NCBI GenBank assembly: GCA_013824115.1
Contig: PNNG01000038.1
Coordinates: 40,943 to 104,942, forward strand
DNA: 64,000 nucleotides
DNA from: Sphingobacteriaceae bacterium
GTDB taxonomy: Bacteria; Bacteroidota; Bacteroidia; UBA7662
Direction: 5' to 3'
In this document: positions 52,727-62,676 of the stretch, piece after piece
Position numbering within the stretch: the first letter of the stretch is position 1
Layout of the letters: each line of letters begins with the position of its first letter
The notes under the pieces: model-generated
The model's database searches: none
What the model was told of the DNA's origin: nothing
Seen by the model: the letters and a program-made list of their open reading frames with translations, nothing else
Made by a program: the position numbers and the translations under genes

Positions 52727-55095
52727 CGAGTAAGCAATGTCATGATGGCTATGATAACTCCTGCAGAGGAGGCCGCTATAGAAGCAACTGCCGCAGTACG
52801 TGCCGGATCTCGTTGTGTTTCCAGATTTTTGGGCTTTTCGGGCACCACGATGGTGCTGCCAGGCAATACCTTGGGGTATTTGACCATCCATAAAAAGCGG
52901 TAGGTCGACCGGGCTTGTCCGTTGGGCTCAATCACATAAATACGATACTTATCGGCTTCACTTGCTAAACCACCAGCATCTCGTAGATATGGCCTAATTC
53001 TGTTGGCATAATGGTTTATGGCAATGGGACTATTCACTTTGCCTTTAACAGTGATTGTCTCTGTCTTGGGCTTCACCACGATTACATCTCCATTACGCAC
53101 ATTCAAATCATACTTTTGTTTATTTCGTTGGATGCCCTCAATATTCAAGGCAATGGTATCTAAAACCACTTCTTCAATCAGCTTGAGCGAGGGTTCATCG
53201 GCTGATGATGGCAACATACTACTTGCTGGAGAACTAATTCTTCTCCTAATTAAAATGCCACTATTTGCGTCTCCAAACGGAGACAACCCACCAGCTCTTT
53301 CTATCAAATCGCTCAGCTTTTCGCTTCTGGTAAGCATGGCATAGGTTCCTGGAAATTGAAATTCACCGGTGAGCTCCACCAAACGTTGCTCTCTAAAAAG
53401 CGGGTTGGGACGCACCAAAACCCAGTCGCCCGGCTCAAGCAGTACCTCGTCGGCACGAATGGCCAAATCCTCATCTGTTTCTGCTTGGATGATGCGGGTG
53501 ATCACCATCGTTTCGTTGGCCCTACGAGCAATTTCAATTTGTTTTGTTAAAGCCGACTTTTTGAGTCCGCCTGCCAACAACAACGCATCACCCACACTCA
53601 TTCCTTTGCCATACTCTAGCTCCACCGTCTCCATTACTTCGCCTCTCACTTGTACAGGCAAAAGCACTTCTTGCTCGCGTTTATCTGCAACAACTATCGA
53701 GTCGCCATCTAACAGTCCAACATTTTGCTTTCCCGATGCCACCAATTCGGGGCTAAATCGAAGATAAAATCGTTCCTGATTTTTCAACTTGCGATAGATG
53801 AGGCCCCGGCTCATGAGGGCTTCCTGACGGAACCCACCAAAGCGCACTACCAAATCTTGCAGTGTGAGTCCCTCACTCCAAGCGTAAGCGCCCGGATAAT
53901 TTACGGCACCACTCACCACCAAGCGGTTTACCAACTCGGGTTTGCGACTCAATACCATCACACGATCACCTGCTTTCATGAGATGTTTGCTGAAGTTACT
54001 AGCAGCAATCTCTTGGCTAAACAAAGCGTTTTCCTGAAGACTTGCAATAACTACTTGGTTGGTAATCGCCAAATCGGCAAAACCCCCGGCGTGATGGAGC
54101 AATTCGGCAAAACTTTCGCCCGACTTCCATTCGAAATAGCCTGGTCGTTTTACCGCTCCTTCTACCAAAACCCGACCTTCGTACGCTGGTATCAACACCA
54201 AATCATTGGCTTGCAGTTGCAGTTTTTCGGGCATATCTCCTTGCATCAAATAGGCGTATAAATCAAAGGTTGCGATTTCCTTGCCTCCACGAATCAAGCG
54301 TATTTGACGAAATGAACCATTTTCTCCCGGCCCGCCAGCCAAGCACAATGCATGTAGCAAGTTGGCCACTGCAGGCAATTGAAAGGTGCCCGATTGCATT
54401 GCGCCTACCACTTGAACAGAAATGCTTCTTGGGTTTTCGAGGCTCAGCACCAACTGCGACTGTCCTGATGATAAGCTGCCGTAACCGGCCCTCGCCAGTA
54501 GTATTTTCAGCCGGCCAGTAGCCTGCTCTAGGGTCATGCCTCCTAATTGTACCAACCCAACCTGCTCAATATTCACCCTGCCGTCTCTGTTCACCGTGAG
54601 GCGTTCATCGGTTTGCTGCAGGCCAAAAACGGTTAGATTAATTTCATCGCCAGGACCTACTACATACTGCCGTGGTGTAGGAAGATTAAGGGGAACGCTG
54701 ATGGATCCTGCTGTGCCTTTGAAAAAACTTGCCCCATACACCAGCGTGTCTGTTATTTGAGTTGGGCGTCTAACCACTTCAAGCGTATCGACACTGTTGC
54801 CTCTTGCTGTGTTCGACTTTGGTCGGTTTTGGTTGTTGGCCTCCTCTGCTTCTTTTACTTTTTCAAGCAGCTTACTGGCCTCATCGCGCGGCATGCCTCG
54901 GGCAATAAGGTATTGTACCATTTCCCTTTGGGTGAGGTTGGTAGACTTCAATTGCGCAGCCAATTGGCTTATTTGAGCCGCCGACAGTTTGTCAACCTGT
55001 ACGGTTGATAAATTGCGCATATTAGCCGGAAGCTGTGCCCTTACGGCATGAATCACCATCAAACACAGCGTGAGGCAAATAATTAACCTTTTCAT
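52723..55095 (-). CDS. SLBB-domain polysaccharide export protein (Wza-like)
   Basis: 790 residues, large for the family. Signal peptide MKRLIICLTLCLMVIHAVRAQ, then a Poly_export domain (PTPRQYVVGPGDEINLTVFG) and repeated SLBB domains (VQVVGAMQSGTFQLPAV, VLVEGAVKRPGYFEWKSGE, LTGEFQFPGTYAML), ending with a hydrophobic helix. It forms the outer channel for secreted polysaccharide. ATG 55095 overlaps the end of the sugar transferase gene by 4 nt and gives the signal peptide; an earlier in-frame start has none. Confidence 0.9.
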   Translation of the reverse strand: MKRLIICLTLCLMVIHAVRAQLPANMRNLSTVQVDKLSAAQISQLAAQLKSTNLTQREMVQYLIARGMPRDEASKLLEKVKEAEEANNQNRPKSNTARGNSVDTLEVVRRPTQITDTLVYGASFFKGTAGSISVPLNLPTPRQYVVGPGDEINLTVFGLQQTDERLTVNRDGRVNIEQVGLVQLGGMTLEQATGRLKILLARAGYGSLSSGQSQLVLSLENPRSISVQVVGAMQSGTFQLPAVANLLHALCLAGGPGENGSFRQIRLIRGGKEIATFDLYAYLMQGDMPEKLQLQANDLVLIPAYEGRVLVEGAVKRPGYFEWKSGESFAELLHHAGGFADLAITNQVVIASLQENALFSQEIAASNFSKHLMKAGDRVMVLSRKPELVNRLVVSGAVNYPGAYAWSEGLTLQDLVVRFGGFRQEALMSRGLIYRKLKNQERFYLRFSPELVASGKQNVGLLDGDSIVVADKREQEVLLPVQVRGEVMETVELEYGKGMSVGDALLLAGGLKKSALTKQIEIARRANETMVITRIIQAETDEDLAIRADEVLLEPGDWVLVRPNPLFREQRLVELTGEFQFPGTYAMLTRSEKLSDLIERAGGLSPFGDANSGILIRRRISSPASSMLPSSADEPSLKLIEEVVLDTIALNIEGIQRNKQKYDLNVRNGDVIVVKPKTETITVKGKVNSPIAINHYANRIRPYLRDAGGLASEADKYRIYVIEPNGQARSTYRFLWMVKYPKVLPGSTIVVPEKPKNLETQRDPARTAAVASIAASSAGVIIAIMTLLTR

Positions 55096-55712
55096 TTGAA
55101 AAAAACTAAGACAAAGGAGCGTAATAATATTTTTAAATCGAGCCACAAGTTCGCCCGTTGTACATATTCCAAATCATATATTAATTTCTCCAAATTGTGT
55201 GATGGCAATGCGTCTGGGTTTTTCAATTGTGCTAATCCTGCAATACCAGGGCGAGCCAGCTCTCTGAGCCTATATTCTGGGTGCTTTTCCGAAAAATGTT
55301 CCACATAAAATGGCACTTCTGGTCTCGGCCCAACCCAGCTCATCTCGCCCTTGAGGATGTTCCACCATTGAGGCAGCTCATCCATACGCGTAGCTCTCAT
55401 CACTCTTCCAACGGCTAAAACATCATAATCAGTGTGTGCTCTGTCTGTTTTTGGGTCGAAGGTCTTTTTCAACGACCTGATTTTGTACATGACAAAAGTA
55501 CTTCCATTTCTGCCTACTCTTATTTGACTGAAAAACACTGGTCCGCCATCTGAAACCCAAACGAATGGCAAAAAAAGTAAGATTAGTGGCAAAACCAGTG
55601 GGGCAGAAAGTAAGCAAAGCACCACATCAAGAATTCGTTTTTTAATCGAATTATGATAGCTCGGTGCAGTGTTGAGTTGAGTCGTGTCGCTTAAGAATGA
55701 TATATTGCTCAT
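55092..55712 (-). CDS. Initiating sugar transferase (WcaJ/PglC type, short form)
   Basis: 206 residues from ATG 55712. One re-entrant membrane helix (ILDVVLCLLSAPLVLPLILL), then the bacterial sugar transferase domain (GPVFFSQIRVGRNGSTFVMY, RMDELPQWWNILKGEMSWVGPRPEV in pieces, LARPGIAGLAQ). It moves a phosphosugar onto undecaprenyl phosphate to begin the repeat unit. It lacks the extra helices of full WbaP/WcaJ. Confidence 0.92.
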   Translation of the reverse strand: MSNISFLSDTTQLNTAPSYHNSIKKRILDVVLCLLSAPLVLPLILLFLPFVWVSDGGPVFFSQIRVGRNGSTFVMYKIRSLKKTFDPKTDRAHTDYDVLAVGRVMRATRMDELPQWWNILKGEMSWVGPRPEVPFYVEHFSEKHPEYRLRELARPGIAGLAQLKNPDALPSHNLEKLIYDLEYVQRANLWLDLKILLRSFVLVFFK

Positions 55713-55725
55713 GAAAAGATATGCT

Positions 55726-57438
55726 CTAAAATCTGTAAAGGGTGAACAACTGTAGATTGTGCGACCATACATGAATTCCTGGAAAGCGGAATCCATCTGG
55801 ATCTCCCCCAAAAGGTGTATATATCCATTGAAAATTGTATGTGCGCAAAAGGTGCCAACGAGCGCCCAACATCAATCTGCCTACGGTTGTCTGACCTTCA
55901 AGCATTCCCCCTATATCCACAAAGTGCTTGGTAAAGTCAGATTGAAAGGGATTAGCCCCATTGCCTAAACGCAAAAAGGGCATTCGGGTATGAAACATAT
56001 CTTCGTGATAAGCCACCCGCTCGAAACTAAGGCCGAGCTGATGGTAGCCTTTATTCCATAGTATGCCTAAGGTGTACATATTGCTACCTGGCCCGATGCC
56101 AGCACCTAATACCTGGCCCCTATGCGTCCAACCAACCTGATTGTTGTGGGTGTAAAAGCTATATCCCGATGCGCGACTCATTTGGCTTGCAGGCATTTCG
56201 ATTTTGGTGACCTCGGTACTAAACTCCAACCAGTGGTTTTTACCTGCAAGGGGTTTCATCTTACGGAAACCCCATTGCCAAACCACGGAATGCGTGGGGT
56301 TGGTTAACAGATCCTCTAAGTCTCTCCAATAATCTTCTCTTCCAATGTCAAAATAAAATTCGGCCTGGACCGATGGAATAAGATACCGCCCGAATATAGA
56401 TATGATTTGATTTCTTTGTGGACCTCTATTTTGGAGATCTTCCGCTACAGCGCCTGTGCCTCCAAACGCCCTGAGAAAATATAGGCCATTCTTTGGTTCA
56501 TCGCTGTCTTGTACCACCCTATTGGCTCCCAAAAACAACCCCGAAACCCATTTAGGCTGATATACAACCGTTCCAACACTGGCCCAACTGTGCGTTCTGG
56601 TTCCCCGGAGGGTATCGCGTTCAATATCCGCTGCCGTCATTGGGAAAACACCTGGAACGACATTGCGGCCATACCCATAAAATCCCGAATACTGCAGAGG
56701 GCCTCCCAATATTTGGAATTCAAAACTGCCTAATCTTGTCTTAATTGGTCGATTTGAATGAATTATAAAGTGTCGAAAACCGGGAGCATTGTTGCCAAGG
56801 ATGATAGCATTTTTGGTACCTGGACCAACCCATACATTGTTGGTGCCTGCTCCAAAAGCAATGGGGCCAATATGGGCTTTGATGAACGACTGTCCTAAAA
56901 AGGTCTCTTGATAAGGCTCCGTTCCAAAGCGATCGGGAAAGTCTATCCGTATATTTCTTACTGGTGGATTTAAAAAATCTCGATTTTCAGCAATGATTGT
57001 TTCAGGGCGGAACTGCAATTCTAAAAAACGGAGCTTTAAGTAAAGCCCTGCAGATAAATAATGTTGCCAACCCTTGTTGGGTATCATGGGGCCATTCGAC
57101 CAGCCATAGGGATGATGCTGATTGAACTGGTGTTTGGTTACTACAGGCAAAAGAACCAATCGGTATCTATCGGCACTGTCGATGAGTCGGCCATAACGCC
57201 AATAGTTGCGTTCATCGTGCCCAAAAATCAAACTGTCGGCCCCAAAAGGTTGGTGAACCTTGGCTGCGCGCTCGGCATCTACCGGACGGATGGTAAACGA
57301 AATGTTCGAATCAATTTGCCCAAGGAGCTGGGCGCGGCGGAGTGCTTCATCGAAAAAAGGCATGCCAAGGGAAGGCGATTGTGCGCACAAAACACCCGAC
57401 CAAAGTACGGATAGCAGCAGAACAGCAGCCCTTTTCAT
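55726..57438 (-). CDS. Capsule assembly Wzi family outer-membrane protein, copy 2
   Basis: 570 residues, with signal peptide and the same segment order as the copy at 44775-46490 (HQFNQHHPYGWSNGPMIPNKG, HSNRPIKTRLGSFEFQILGG, SFERVAYHEDMFHTRMPF). Surface attachment of the polysaccharide. It lies inside the main operon, 13 nt before the sugar transferase gene. Confidence 0.87.
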   Translation of the reverse strand: MKRAAVLLLSVLWSGVLCAQSPSLGMPFFDEALRRAQLLGQIDSNISFTIRPVDAERAAKVHQPFGADSLIFGHDERNYWRYGRLIDSADRYRLVLLPVVTKHQFNQHHPYGWSNGPMIPNKGWQHYLSAGLYLKLRFLELQFRPETIIAENRDFLNPPVRNIRIDFPDRFGTEPYQETFLGQSFIKAHIGPIAFGAGTNNVWVGPGTKNAIILGNNAPGFRHFIIHSNRPIKTRLGSFEFQILGGPLQYSGFYGYGRNVVPGVFPMTAADIERDTLRGTRTHSWASVGTVVYQPKWVSGLFLGANRVVQDSDEPKNGLYFLRAFGGTGAVAEDLQNRGPQRNQIISIFGRYLIPSVQAEFYFDIGREDYWRDLEDLLTNPTHSVVWQWGFRKMKPLAGKNHWLEFSTEVTKIEMPASQMSRASGYSFYTHNNQVGWTHRGQVLGAGIGPGSNMYTLGILWNKGYHQLGLSFERVAYHEDMFHTRMPFLRLGNGANPFQSDFTKHFVDIGGMLEGQTTVGRLMLGARWHLLRTYNFQWIYTPFGGDPDGFRFPGIHVWSHNLQLFTLYRF

Positions 57439-57480
57439 CCCTCAAAAGTAGTAAAATGCCCCCAACTATTCAAAGCAATG

Positions 57481-58746
57481 CTATGTTACTTGCGTATTAG
57501 CCACACTGCTCTGTGTGGTAGAAGTAATACTATTGTTCCGTTCGCGCCAAATCAGCAAACTTAGCCCCATGATTGCCCAAGGTATTGGATCACCTACAGC
57601 CCCCAGAAAAAAAGTATTGAATAAAAAAAGCACGAGCAACGGCCTTAAGCCGGCATCTTTCCAACCAGCGCGCCATGGAAAATAGGGATTAACAGCCCAA
57701 GCGAAAAGGGCAAAACCTAACCAACCCGTTTCTAAGAACAGTGCTGCTGCAAACGAAGTAGGCCGTATTCCTGTGAAATTATCACTTGTCAGGAGTAATA
57801 TTTCGATATCTGTAGTAGATAATCCTAGTTGCGCCATCGCCTGCAAACTCGCAGGTCCCCAATTACCCATTCCAGCCCCCCATGGCGTGATAATGCCGTA
57901 CCAGTAAGCACTCATGATACCAACCAATCGCAAACCCGATTCTTGCAATAAAAACATCCATGAATCGCCTGCCTGCCAAGCTTGTTTAAATAAAAACAAG
58001 AACTGCAATGCGCGTGGTAATTCACCTATCAAAGGCAGCACGGCTAACAGCCCAAAAACACCCAAGCCAATCCATGGTAGCACACGGAGCAATCGTTTGG
58101 GTTGTGGCATGGCCAAAACCATGAGTACAAAAAATAAAAGGCCTGTAACCGACCGGGTAAGCAATAAATTGACCCCAAGCAAGCCCATCAAAAGGAGAAT
58201 ACCCCCTACGCTATTGAAAGCAATCCGTTTATAAAAAAACAAAAAAGCCACAAAGTAGTGTATGGCCAAGCCCAGGTAGGATGGTTCGGCAAACAACCCT
58301 GTAACACCTCTACCAAAACCATATGCATCGGGACGAAAACGTTCAATAAAAAACCGAATAGGCTCCACCAAAAGTGCAGGGAACAATTGCAAAACCTGCA
58401 GGCAAGCCACCAAAACTTGCACTACCATTAGCACTAAAACAGCTTTAACTACTTGCCCTTTGGCCTCTTGATTGAGGTGTTGCATGGCAAAAAAAACCAG
58501 CGTGGCATTCAATATGGCAAGAAGCGAGCGTATTGGAACAATTGGCTGACTGAGGTTCCCTAAAAGTAGTGTTGACAGTACCAAATAAGTAGCAAAAAAA
58601 AGGAATGATCTACTTAAACGCATTTCTTTATTGATCGAAAAGAGCAGCGCCCAAGGAAAAATCTCGGTTTTCAGCAAAGCACTCAAAGGCATGGCATTGG
58701 GCAAAAAAACCATATAGCCCAGTGCTCTTCGCCACCATTTATACAT
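57481..58746 (-). CDS. O-antigen ligase/polymerase-like membrane protein (Wzy)
   Basis: 421 residues with about 10-12 membrane helices and a periplasmic loop containing TGLFAEPSYLGLAIHY, the pattern of Wzy/WaaL polymerase-ligases. Polymerises repeat units in the Wzx/Wzy pathway. Overlaps the flippase gene by 8 nt. Confidence 0.8.
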   Translation of the reverse strand: MYKWWRRALGYMVFLPNAMPLSALLKTEIFPWALLFSINKEMRLSRSFLFFATYLVLSTLLLGNLSQPIVPIRSLLAILNATLVFFAMQHLNQEAKGQVVKAVLVLMVVQVLVACLQVLQLFPALLVEPIRFFIERFRPDAYGFGRGVTGLFAEPSYLGLAIHYFVAFLFFYKRIAFNSVGGILLLMGLLGVNLLLTRSVTGLLFFVLMVLAMPQPKRLLRVLPWIGLGVFGLLAVLPLIGELPRALQFLFLFKQAWQAGDSWMFLLQESGLRLVGIMSAYWYGIITPWGAGMGNWGPASLQAMAQLGLSTTDIEILLLTSDNFTGIRPTSFAAALFLETGWLGFALFAWAVNPYFPWRAGWKDAGLRPLLVLFLFNTFFLGAVGDPIPWAIMGLSLLIWRERNNSITSTTQSSVANTQVT

Positions 58747-59908
58747 GTGTTCTCATCTTTCGTTTATGATGAAAAAACAAACGAATCAACAACACACCTT
58801 CGCTGGCAACCAATAAATATAGGGCCATAGGACCTGTAATGGAAGATCGGGCAAAAATGGCCATTAGCACCCAGGCTGCGAGATGTATACCCAAAGCTTG
58901 CAGGCTTAAATTCCGATAGGTATTCCATGCCCCTGTGAATAAAAGAGAATTCAAATAAATGAGCCTTGCGGTATGCACTCCTACCACAGCCAACAAGGGA
59001 ATCAATAGATCCTGGTTCCATGACAATCCTCTTCCTGAAAAGAGTAATGGATAGTACCATTCACCTAATAAAATACCCAAAAAAGCAGGCAAGGAAACTA
59101 ACCACATACTTCGGGCATAATTTTTCATTTGATTATTTTGGCGTGCCATAAACAAATCAAGCGTAATCAACGAAAAACCACCCAAGCTGGTGAAGAGCAA
59201 ATAATGACTTCCCAGTTGGCCATTGGCTGCTGCACCTGCAAGCGGTAGGAACAGCAAGGTAGGCAATGCATAAGTGGCCTGGTGGGCCAATTGCCCGATA
59301 AATACTTTGCTTTGATCACGCATGATAGTCGCCTTAGGCAACCACCGGGAGGCAGGTTTTCTCCATTGTTCACCAGTAGGCCAAAAAATGAAATAAGTAA
59401 TTGGGCCCGCCAGCGAAATCCCCACCAAGGCAAACCACCAAGGCAAACTAAAAAAAAAGACGGAAGCTACGGCCAGCAGTCCCAATGCGGTTTGCAACAT
59501 TTGGCGCCATGCCGAAAGCATGTGTTTTTGTTGGGCACGAAGCAACCAATCTATCTGCATGAAATGGAAAAGCACCAAGGGCAAACCAAAAACAAGCAAA
59601 TGGGCATATTCACGGTATAAAAACCAACAGGCAAGCAAATACAAAAATCCCGAAAGCAGGCTGAAGGTCCTGCGCATGGATTGTGCTTCTGCAATCCACT
59701 GGAGTTCTTTGGCCAAAAAAAAACGAGGCCCGTTAAGTGGCACTCCAAAATCGGCGAATCCATTGGCCAACAATATCAAGCCCATCATGGCACTGAATAC
59801 GCCATACCCTTCGGCACCCCCAACACGTGCCAGCATCAATTGGCTTAAAAGGCCCGCCCCCATGGCCAAGCCACGAGCGGCATACAGCCACATGCCTTTT
59901 TTAAACAT
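58739..59908 (-). CDS. Wzx-type flippase of the polysaccharide operon
   Basis: 389 residues from ATG 59908 (MFKKGMWLYAARGLAMGAG), about 10-12 helices, oligosaccharide-flippase family. Coupled to the Wzz gene upstream and the Wzy gene downstream by 8-nt overlaps, the usual Wzx/Wzy/Wzz set. Confidence 0.83.
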   Translation of the reverse strand: MFKKGMWLYAARGLAMGAGLLSQLMLARVGGAEGYGVFSAMMGLILLANGFADFGVPLNGPRFFLAKELQWIAEAQSMRRTFSLLSGFLYLLACWFLYREYAHLLVFGLPLVLFHFMQIDWLLRAQQKHMLSAWRQMLQTALGLLAVASVFFFSLPWWFALVGISLAGPITYFIFWPTGEQWRKPASRWLPKATIMRDQSKVFIGQLAHQATYALPTLLFLPLAGAAANGQLGSHYLLFTSLGGFSLITLDLFMARQNNQMKNYARSMWLVSLPAFLGILLGEWYYPLLFSGRGLSWNQDLLIPLLAVVGVHTARLIYLNSLLFTGAWNTYRNLSLQALGIHLAAWVLMAIFARSSITGPMALYLLVASEGVLLIRLFFHHKRKMRTHV

Positions 59909-60920
59909 GCAGCTCTTTGCGGGTAATAAAGGCAATAAACAACAAAGCAAGCACCATACCTGTTGCCAAAAATTGCCACTTTTTCCATCCTACGGTTTCT
60001 AAAGGAAAGCTCACTGGGTCTATAACCTGAATCAGTGGGGTTTGTCTTCGCAGATTAATTTCTGCAAGTTTTAAGTTTTTCGTGATTTCTCCGAGAACCT
60101 TAGCCGTAATTTCTACTTCTATCATCGCTTTATTGGAAGCCACCCTCAGGCTTTGCCGTGCTGGATTAAGATTCAAATCGGCAGCATTGGCGCTACGATA
60201 CAGCTGTTCATTTAACGCAAGCTGTACCGAATCGTACTCTGATTTCAGTATCTCAAGATTCTGGCGACTTTTGCTTGTAGCAGTTCGAATGTAAAAATCG
60301 GCTACCTCTTGCACCAGGGCCGTAGCTAACAAGGCAGCCAAGGGCGCTTGAGAATGAACCGCAGAAACTTCAAGTATGGCCACTTTTTTATCTGGCTTAT
60401 TCACTTGTAAATTTTTACTCACCACTTCCTTGCGCAACAAATAAAGGGCAGAATCGAATAAAGATTCGCCCGATTTCCCCTCCTCAAAACTGAAGTTACG
60501 GAACTCCTCCTTTTGGTAATGCTTGGTATGCTTAAAAAGGGCATCGGCTAATAATACTCCTTCTGCAGTCATATTGCTCAAAAGCGTGGTATCTATTAAT
60601 TGACGCGATGTGAATAATCGCAGCAACCCATCCCCTTGAAAAAGGGTGCTACCCCCCATACCTCCAACATCTAAACCGATTTGAGCTGCCAATCCTTCAT
60701 AGCCAGATGACTTTTCTTCCTCAGCTGCAAGTATTACCAAGGCTCTGAATTTTGGTGTACGGAACTCAGCTACCAGCCACCCCATTACAATACCAACAAG
60801 CATAGCGCAAAGCCACCAAAACTTTCGCCGCCATACCCACTTTAGAACATTCTGAACAAGCGCGGCAATTTGTAAAAAACTAACTTCTTCCCTAAAATAT
60901 GTGCCTTTTGGATTGCTCAT
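59901..60920 (-). CDS. Wzz-like chain-length regulator without kinase domain
   Basis: 339 residues: one helix near the N-terminus (WWLCAMLVGIVMGWLVA), a long periplasmic part with coiled coil (about 210-290), and a second helix at the end (WQFLATGMVLALLFIAF). A Pro-rich PVSFPLETVGWKKW lies before the last helix, as in Wzz. No Walker motifs or Tyr tail, so it is not a Wzc kinase. Confidence 0.85.
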   Translation of the reverse strand: MSNPKGTYFREEVSFLQIAALVQNVLKWVWRRKFWWLCAMLVGIVMGWLVAEFRTPKFRALVILAAEEEKSSGYEGLAAQIGLDVGGMGGSTLFQGDGLLRLFTSRQLIDTTLLSNMTAEGVLLADALFKHTKHYQKEEFRNFSFEEGKSGESLFDSALYLLRKEVVSKNLQVNKPDKKVAILEVSAVHSQAPLAALLATALVQEVADFYIRTATSKSRQNLEILKSEYDSVQLALNEQLYRSANAADLNLNPARQSLRVASNKAMIEVEITAKVLGEITKNLKLAEINLRRQTPLIQVIDPVSFPLETVGWKKWQFLATGMVLALLFIAFITRKELHV

Positions 60921-60957
60921 AATCTAATTTTGATAAAAACATTGAAGTTAAACAAAG

Positions 60958-61713
60958 CTAACGACTTTTAAATTTCCAAGCCAAACGCATACCAAAGGTC
61001 CGCATCCTGTCAACCAGGCGTATGCCGAGATAAGCTGTACGATTAAGCATACCTGCCGACCACAAAGGTTGCCTTTTGCTCATCTGTGCGCTTAGAAGAT
61101 GCTCCCACCGAATGCAATCCATTTTCCGATTGAGTGCTTCTGGCGAGGATCCACCGTGCCAACCTCTCCAGCTACTGCCGCCACCAAGCCATGCTTTTAA
61201 ATATGCTTGATATGACGGAGACATGGCCGGAAAATCTGCCATAGTAATCGCAATCACCTCCTCTTTGAGCATGGTTGCCGCCTTTTGGTTGGTACACCAA
61301 AAAAACCAAGAAGCCCAAAAAGGCTTTTCTAATTCTGCAACGTTGTAAACCGCCGGGCGGATATCACCCAATACGGCTTCGACTGGCAGCAACGCCCGTT
61401 GCCTGAGTAATTGGTGTGCCAACCAAGCCCAGCCCCCACCCCAATGGTTCACCAAGAGTGTGTCATTCACAACCAAAACTGGCCCTTCGTGGCTATCGGG
61501 CAATGCAGCCAAACCCTCTGCATAACCCGAAAACTCATAAGCCATGTTACTGCCGCAAATTTCATCGTCTTGCACACTTGAGGCTTCATTGTTTACAATG
61601 AGCTGCAAAATAGCTCCAAGTCGCCTGCCCCAAGCCGCCATTTGCTTGCGTTTAGTAGGATTACTACCATAAATCACCCAAATAATGGCCAAATGAGGAT
61701 TACACACGCTCAT
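60958..61713 (-). CDS. Polysaccharide-locus protein, unrecognised
   Basis: 251 residues, soluble, rich in Trp and Ala. A central stretch (GPVLVVNDTLLVNHWGGG) with an Asn-Asp-Thr could be a nucleotide-sugar type site, and a WFFWCTNQKAATML segment follows, but I cannot assign a family. Start overlaps the GT2 stop by 14 nt, so it is co-translated with that gene. A glycosyltransferase-like role is a guess from the context. Confidence 0.7.
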   Translation of the reverse strand: MSVCNPHLAIIWVIYGSNPTKRKQMAAWGRRLGAILQLIVNNEASSVQDDEICGSNMAYEFSGYAEGLAALPDSHEGPVLVVNDTLLVNHWGGGWAWLAHQLLRQRALLPVEAVLGDIRPAVYNVAELEKPFWASWFFWCTNQKAATMLKEEVIAITMADFPAMSPSYQAYLKAWLGGGSSWRGWHGGSSPEALNRKMDCIRWEHLLSAQMSKRQPLWSAGMLNRTAYLGIRLVDRMRTFGMRLAWKFKSR

Positions 61714-62530
61714 GCACTATCGGCTTAAAACAGGAATCCAAAAAGTCCTTTTCGCTCGTTGTAGGCATGGGCCCGCGTCTTTTGATCCACGCGTAAAAGC
61801 CATAAGTAAACAGATAAATGCTCATGCGCCACATGGAAAGGCCAACATACTGTCTTAAAATGTATGCGTGCGAGCGAAATGCCAGTCTTTTGTTCGCAGA
61901 ACGCGAATGGTCGTGTTGTCGTATACATACCAAAGGCTCGTTCAACAATCCTATTTTTGGATTGCTTCGTTTGCAAAGCTGCAACCAAAAGGCATAATCT
62001 TCGTGGATATAGGGTGAGGGTAAGGTTTCAAAATATTGTTTGCCATGTGTAGCGACGTGATACATGGCTGTACTCATAGGCAGAGCATTTGTTTGGTAAA
62101 GCTTCTCTTTGTATTGAAGCGAAGGCAGCACCGCCAAGCGATATGCGCTTGCTACTTGTGGTTGCCAAAACCAAAAACCACTCCCCAAAAGTGTCAAATT
62201 ATTTTTGGATGCAAAACGCAATTGATGCTCCAATTTATGCGGCAACCAATAATCATCGGCATCACAAAAGGCTATCCAAGCACCTCTTGCCATCCTTACA
62301 CCAAGGTTTCGTGAACGTACCACCCCCCTGTTCTTTCGACTGCGAAGACATTGAATTCGCCGATCACTTTGCTGATGGCTATCTATGATAGCTAAGGCCT
62401 TTTCGTCTTCTCCATCAAGTATTATCCAGAGTTCCCATTCCGCATGGGTTTGTTTGAGAATTCCTTCCAGTGCCACCCGAATGGTTTCGGAAGCTCGAAA
62501 GGCAGGCATAATTATAGAAACGAGAGACAA
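61700..62530 (-). CDS. Family 2 glycosyltransferase
   Basis: 276 residues. GT-A motifs: VSIIMPAFRASETIRVALEG start, RSRNLGVRMARGAWIAFCDADD with the DAD metal site, and HEDYAFWLQL. Adds a sugar in repeat-unit assembly. Five tandem 13-bp repeats lie 10-75 nt before its ATG, which may alter its expression by slippage. Confidence 0.9.
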   Translation of the reverse strand: MSLVSIIMPAFRASETIRVALEGILKQTHAEWELWIILDGEDEKALAIIDSHQQSDRRIQCLRSRKNRGVVRSRNLGVRMARGAWIAFCDADDYWLPHKLEHQLRFASKNNLTLLGSGFWFWQPQVASAYRLAVLPSLQYKEKLYQTNALPMSTAMYHVATHGKQYFETLPSPYIHEDYAFWLQLCKRSNPKIGLLNEPLVCIRQHDHSRSANKRLAFRSHAYILRQYVGLSMWRMSIYLFTYGFYAWIKRRGPMPTTSEKDFLDSCFKPIVHERV

Positions 62531-62539
62531 GGAAATGGT

Positions 62540-62611
62540 GGGATTTATGATTGGGATTTATGATTGAGATTTATGATTGGGATTTATGATTGGGATTTAT
62601 GATTGGGATTT
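62540..62611. repeat. 13-bp tandem repeat (five full copies) upstream of GT2
   Basis: Unit GGGATTTATGATT; copies begin at 62540, 62553, 62566 (one G to A change), 62579 and 62592, with a partial copy from 62605. Since 13 is not a multiple of 3 and it lies between the cupin stop (62677) and the GT2 start (62530), copy-number change would shift spacing rather than protein sequence. Confidence 0.93.
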
Positions 62612-62676
62612 TGGCTTGTGGGGGCGTGCTAATCCAACAGAAATCACGCGTTCAACAACCGCACACTCACACCTAT

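Noticed and set aside
62540..62611. Tandem repeat as a CRISPR array
   Set aside because: The 13-bp units are directly adjacent with no spacers and no cas genes are present.
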